35,678 nucleotides of DNA from Pseudanabaena sp. M085S1SP2A07QC (GTDB lineage: Bacteria > Cyanobacteriota > Cyanobacteriia > Pseudanabaenales > Pseudanabaenaceae): the NCBI GenBank assembly GCA_020404895.1, contig JADBWK010000126.1, forward strand, positions 1-35,678, given 5' to 3'. The notes beneath the pieces were generated by a model. It searched no databases. It was not told the DNA's origin and saw nothing but the letters and a program-made list of their open reading frames with translations. The translations under genes were made by a program, and so were the position numbers. Each line of letters begins with the position of its first letter. The stretch's first letter is position 1. This document shows positions 34,378-35,678 of the stretch, piece by piece.

Positions 34378-34746
34378 CTAAAGTTCAATCAATCCTAAGC
34401 TTATTTGAATTGCATTATCCACATACCCCATGAGGTGATCGGAGATTACACCCATTCTTTTGACTAAGCGTTGTTTATCAATGGAACGAATCTGATTGAG
34501 AAGTACTACAGATGTCACATTTAGTCCGCCTTCTGGGGGATTGATTAAAACCTCTGTGGGATAGGTCTCAGAGTCGAATTGGGATGTGATGGCAGCAACG
34601 ATAGTAATGGGGCTGTATTGATTGGAAATATCATTTTGGAGAATGAGAGCAGGTCTAGTTTTCTGAATTTCTGAGCCAACTGTAGGGTCAAAGTTAACCA
34701 AATAGATTTCACCTCTCTTGGGAAATGCTATTTTCCGTTTTGCCAT
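34378..34746 (-). CDS. MazF/PemK-family toxin
   Basis: A 122-aa protein with the CcdB/MazF fold signature: PKRGEIYLVNFDPTVGSEIQ followed by KTRPALILQND, then ITIVAAITSQ and VVLLNQIRSIDKQRLVKRMG. MazF toxins cut mRNA at specific sequences. The family's conserved Arg of KTRPAL and the Ser/Thr before LLNQIR are present. Length is normal. Its start overlaps the antitoxin gene by 19 bp, so both are coupled. Cleavage specificity cannot be predicted. It seems intact. Confidence 0.92.
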   Translation of the reverse strand: MAKRKIAFPKRGEIYLVNFDPTVGSEIQKTRPALILQNDISNQYSPITIVAAITSQFDSETYPTEVLINPPEGGLNVTSVVLLNQIRSIDKQRLVKRMGVISDHLMGYVDNAIQISLGLIEL

Positions 34747-34970
34747 GATTCCTCATCTATGTTAAACCAGTCTTGAGTAATCCCTAAGTCTCGATCTGCT
34801 CGACGCAATGCGCCCTGTTTGAGCTTGTCCCGTAGATTTTTCTTGGCTTCGGCGTTGATGTAGTACTTAACGGCTTGGTCAATGAAGTGACTGCGATCTC
34901 CTTTTGGTGCGATGCGATCAAGTAGCTGTAGGGTTTCGTTGGGTAATGTGATGTTAATGCGTTGATACAT
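34728..34970 (-). CDS. Ribbon-helix-helix antitoxin, partner of the MazF-like toxin
   Basis: A start at 34970 gives 80 aa beginning MYQRINITLPNETLQLLDRI, the ribbon-helix-helix DNA-binding strand and helix. It continues with KGDRSHFIDQAVKYYINAE. The C-terminal tail DWFNIDEESWQNGK is the likely toxin-binding part. An in-frame ATG at 34982 adds four residues. It precedes and overlaps the toxin gene, the usual order for a MazEF-type operon repressed by its own antitoxin. Assignment is from fold pattern and position. Confidence 0.88.
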   Translation of the reverse strand: MYQRINITLPNETLQLLDRIAPKGDRSHFIDQAVKYYINAEAKKNLRDKLKQGALRRADRDLGITQDWFNIDEESWQNGK

Positions 34971-35112
34971 ATATGGGTACACATTGGCTATGTGTATTAT
35001 GCTAACGCATATTGTTGATCAAAATTTATTTTGAGGTAGGCAGTTTTAGGTATTCATTGAAAGGTTAAAGTTTTATAATAGTATTGAGAGCCGTGAGAGC
35101 AGGAAACCAGTT

Positions 35113-35675
35113 ATGGCGATTTTATTTCGGTTTCATCCTCAAAAAGCTGTTGAAGCCGCAGCAATGTTTTTAAAGTTGCATGGTAAGCCTATGAAATATC
35201 TAGGCTTGCTGAAGATGCTTTATATTGCCGATCGCATAGCTTTGGAACGCATAGAGCAAACAATTACTGGCGATTGTTATTTCTTGATGGATTATGGTCC
35301 CGTTCTGAGTGGTGTTTATGATCTGATTAAGGGAAAGTCTGTTGATGGGGCTTTACCGCTTTGGAAGAAGTTTATTTCTGTCCGTGATGTCAACCACAAT
35401 GTGTCTATCTGTTAGCCGATCCTAGCACTGACGATCTTTGTGAGGAAGAGGAGGAAATTATCCATGAGGTTTACCAAGCTTTTGGGCATCTTAATCCTTT
35501 TGATGTTGCCGAATGGACACACGATCTACCTGAATGGAAAGATCCTGATGGTTCGCGTATTCCGATTGTGGTTGATGATGTACTGAGGTTTATGGGCAAG
35601 ACTATTGAGGAGATTGCGGCGATAAGGCAAGAGGCGGCAAGAGAGGCTTATTTAGATGAGGTTCTGAGTGCGTAA
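35113..35675 (+). pseudogene. Panacea/SocA-like (DUF4065) antitoxin, frameshifted
   Basis: The frame from 35113 reads KYLGLLKMLYIADRIALERI then CYFLMDYGPVLSGVYDLIKG, the typical Panacea (DUF4065) fold, and stops at 35413. After two bases are removed at about 35404 (within TCTATCT), the frame continues as VYLLADPSTDDL, then FDVAEWTHDLPEWKDPDGSR and DDVLRFMGKTIEEIAAIRQE, to a TAA at 35673. The whole would be about 187 aa. Panacea domains are antitoxins paired with varied toxins. The final TAATGA holds an ATG for a possible next gene at 35675, just outside the window, which could be the toxin. Confidence 0.75.
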
Positions 35676-35678
35676 TGA

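Overview
The window looks like chromosome from a filamentous cyanobacterium, probably near Pseudanabaena. That placement is inference. It rests on many HIP1 octamers (GCGATCGC), a magnesium-chelatase ChlH, two Tic20-family proteins, a DUF2862 protein, an ABC1 kinase and an AT-leaning composition. The sequence alternates intact housekeeping genes with eroding accessory genes and many palindromic repeats.

Layout. 1-350: 5' region of a possible leftward gene, then a palindromic element. 352-878: RelE/RelB-type toxin-antitoxin pair. 1049-4300: carB. 4469-6186: alpha/beta hydrolase and a TSUP permease, both on the minus strand. 6305-6575: a small secreted-peptide ORF cut by two palindromic elements. 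6770-9492: serA, an unlisted 49-aa gene, a terminator and prmC. 9625-10704: tandem Tic20-like genes. 11123-15127: chlH. 15193-15818: DUF4160, DUF2442 and a broken DUF433 gene, followed to 16910 by fragments of two insertion sequences. 17107-22408: signalling island with a PAS protein, a hybrid histidine kinase, a frameshifted RsbW-like anti-sigma kinase, a receiver-PP2C phosphatase (RsbU-like) and a STAS (RsbV-like) gene broken by two palindromic elements and a frameshift. 22415-23179: two small proteins. 23455-33116: ABC1 kinase, nucleotidyltransferase fusion, AlkD-like protein, panB, DUF2862, HU, an ArsA-like ATPase, an Ig-like/beta-propeller protein, Uma2 and a KAS II-like synthase. 33132-35678: a truncated mfd, a broken HNH cassette, a MazEF-type pair and a frameshifted Panacea-domain antitoxin.

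The most interesting signal is a set of short palindromic elements bounded by TATA. Within a family, two copies share nearly identical outer flanks but carry unrelated central stems, and each stem is perfectly self-complementary (243-350 against 22058-22173; 6430-6521 against 10742-10840). The copy at 22058-22173 lies inside the STAS gene. Removing 114 bp exactly rejoins the STAS reading frame, which is direct evidence that these elements insert into DNA. A related observation is a 78-bp perfect palindrome at 22331-22408, with a half-diverged relative at 20490-20580.

Functionally, the 17-22 kb block reads as a partner-switching (Rsb-type) stress or sigma-factor control module in which the sensor kinase and phosphatase remain open while the anti-sigma factor and its antagonist are both broken. 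Several single-base breaks could be assembly errors, but the element insertions, a 7-bp tandem duplication and the internal deletions could not be simple homopolymer errors.
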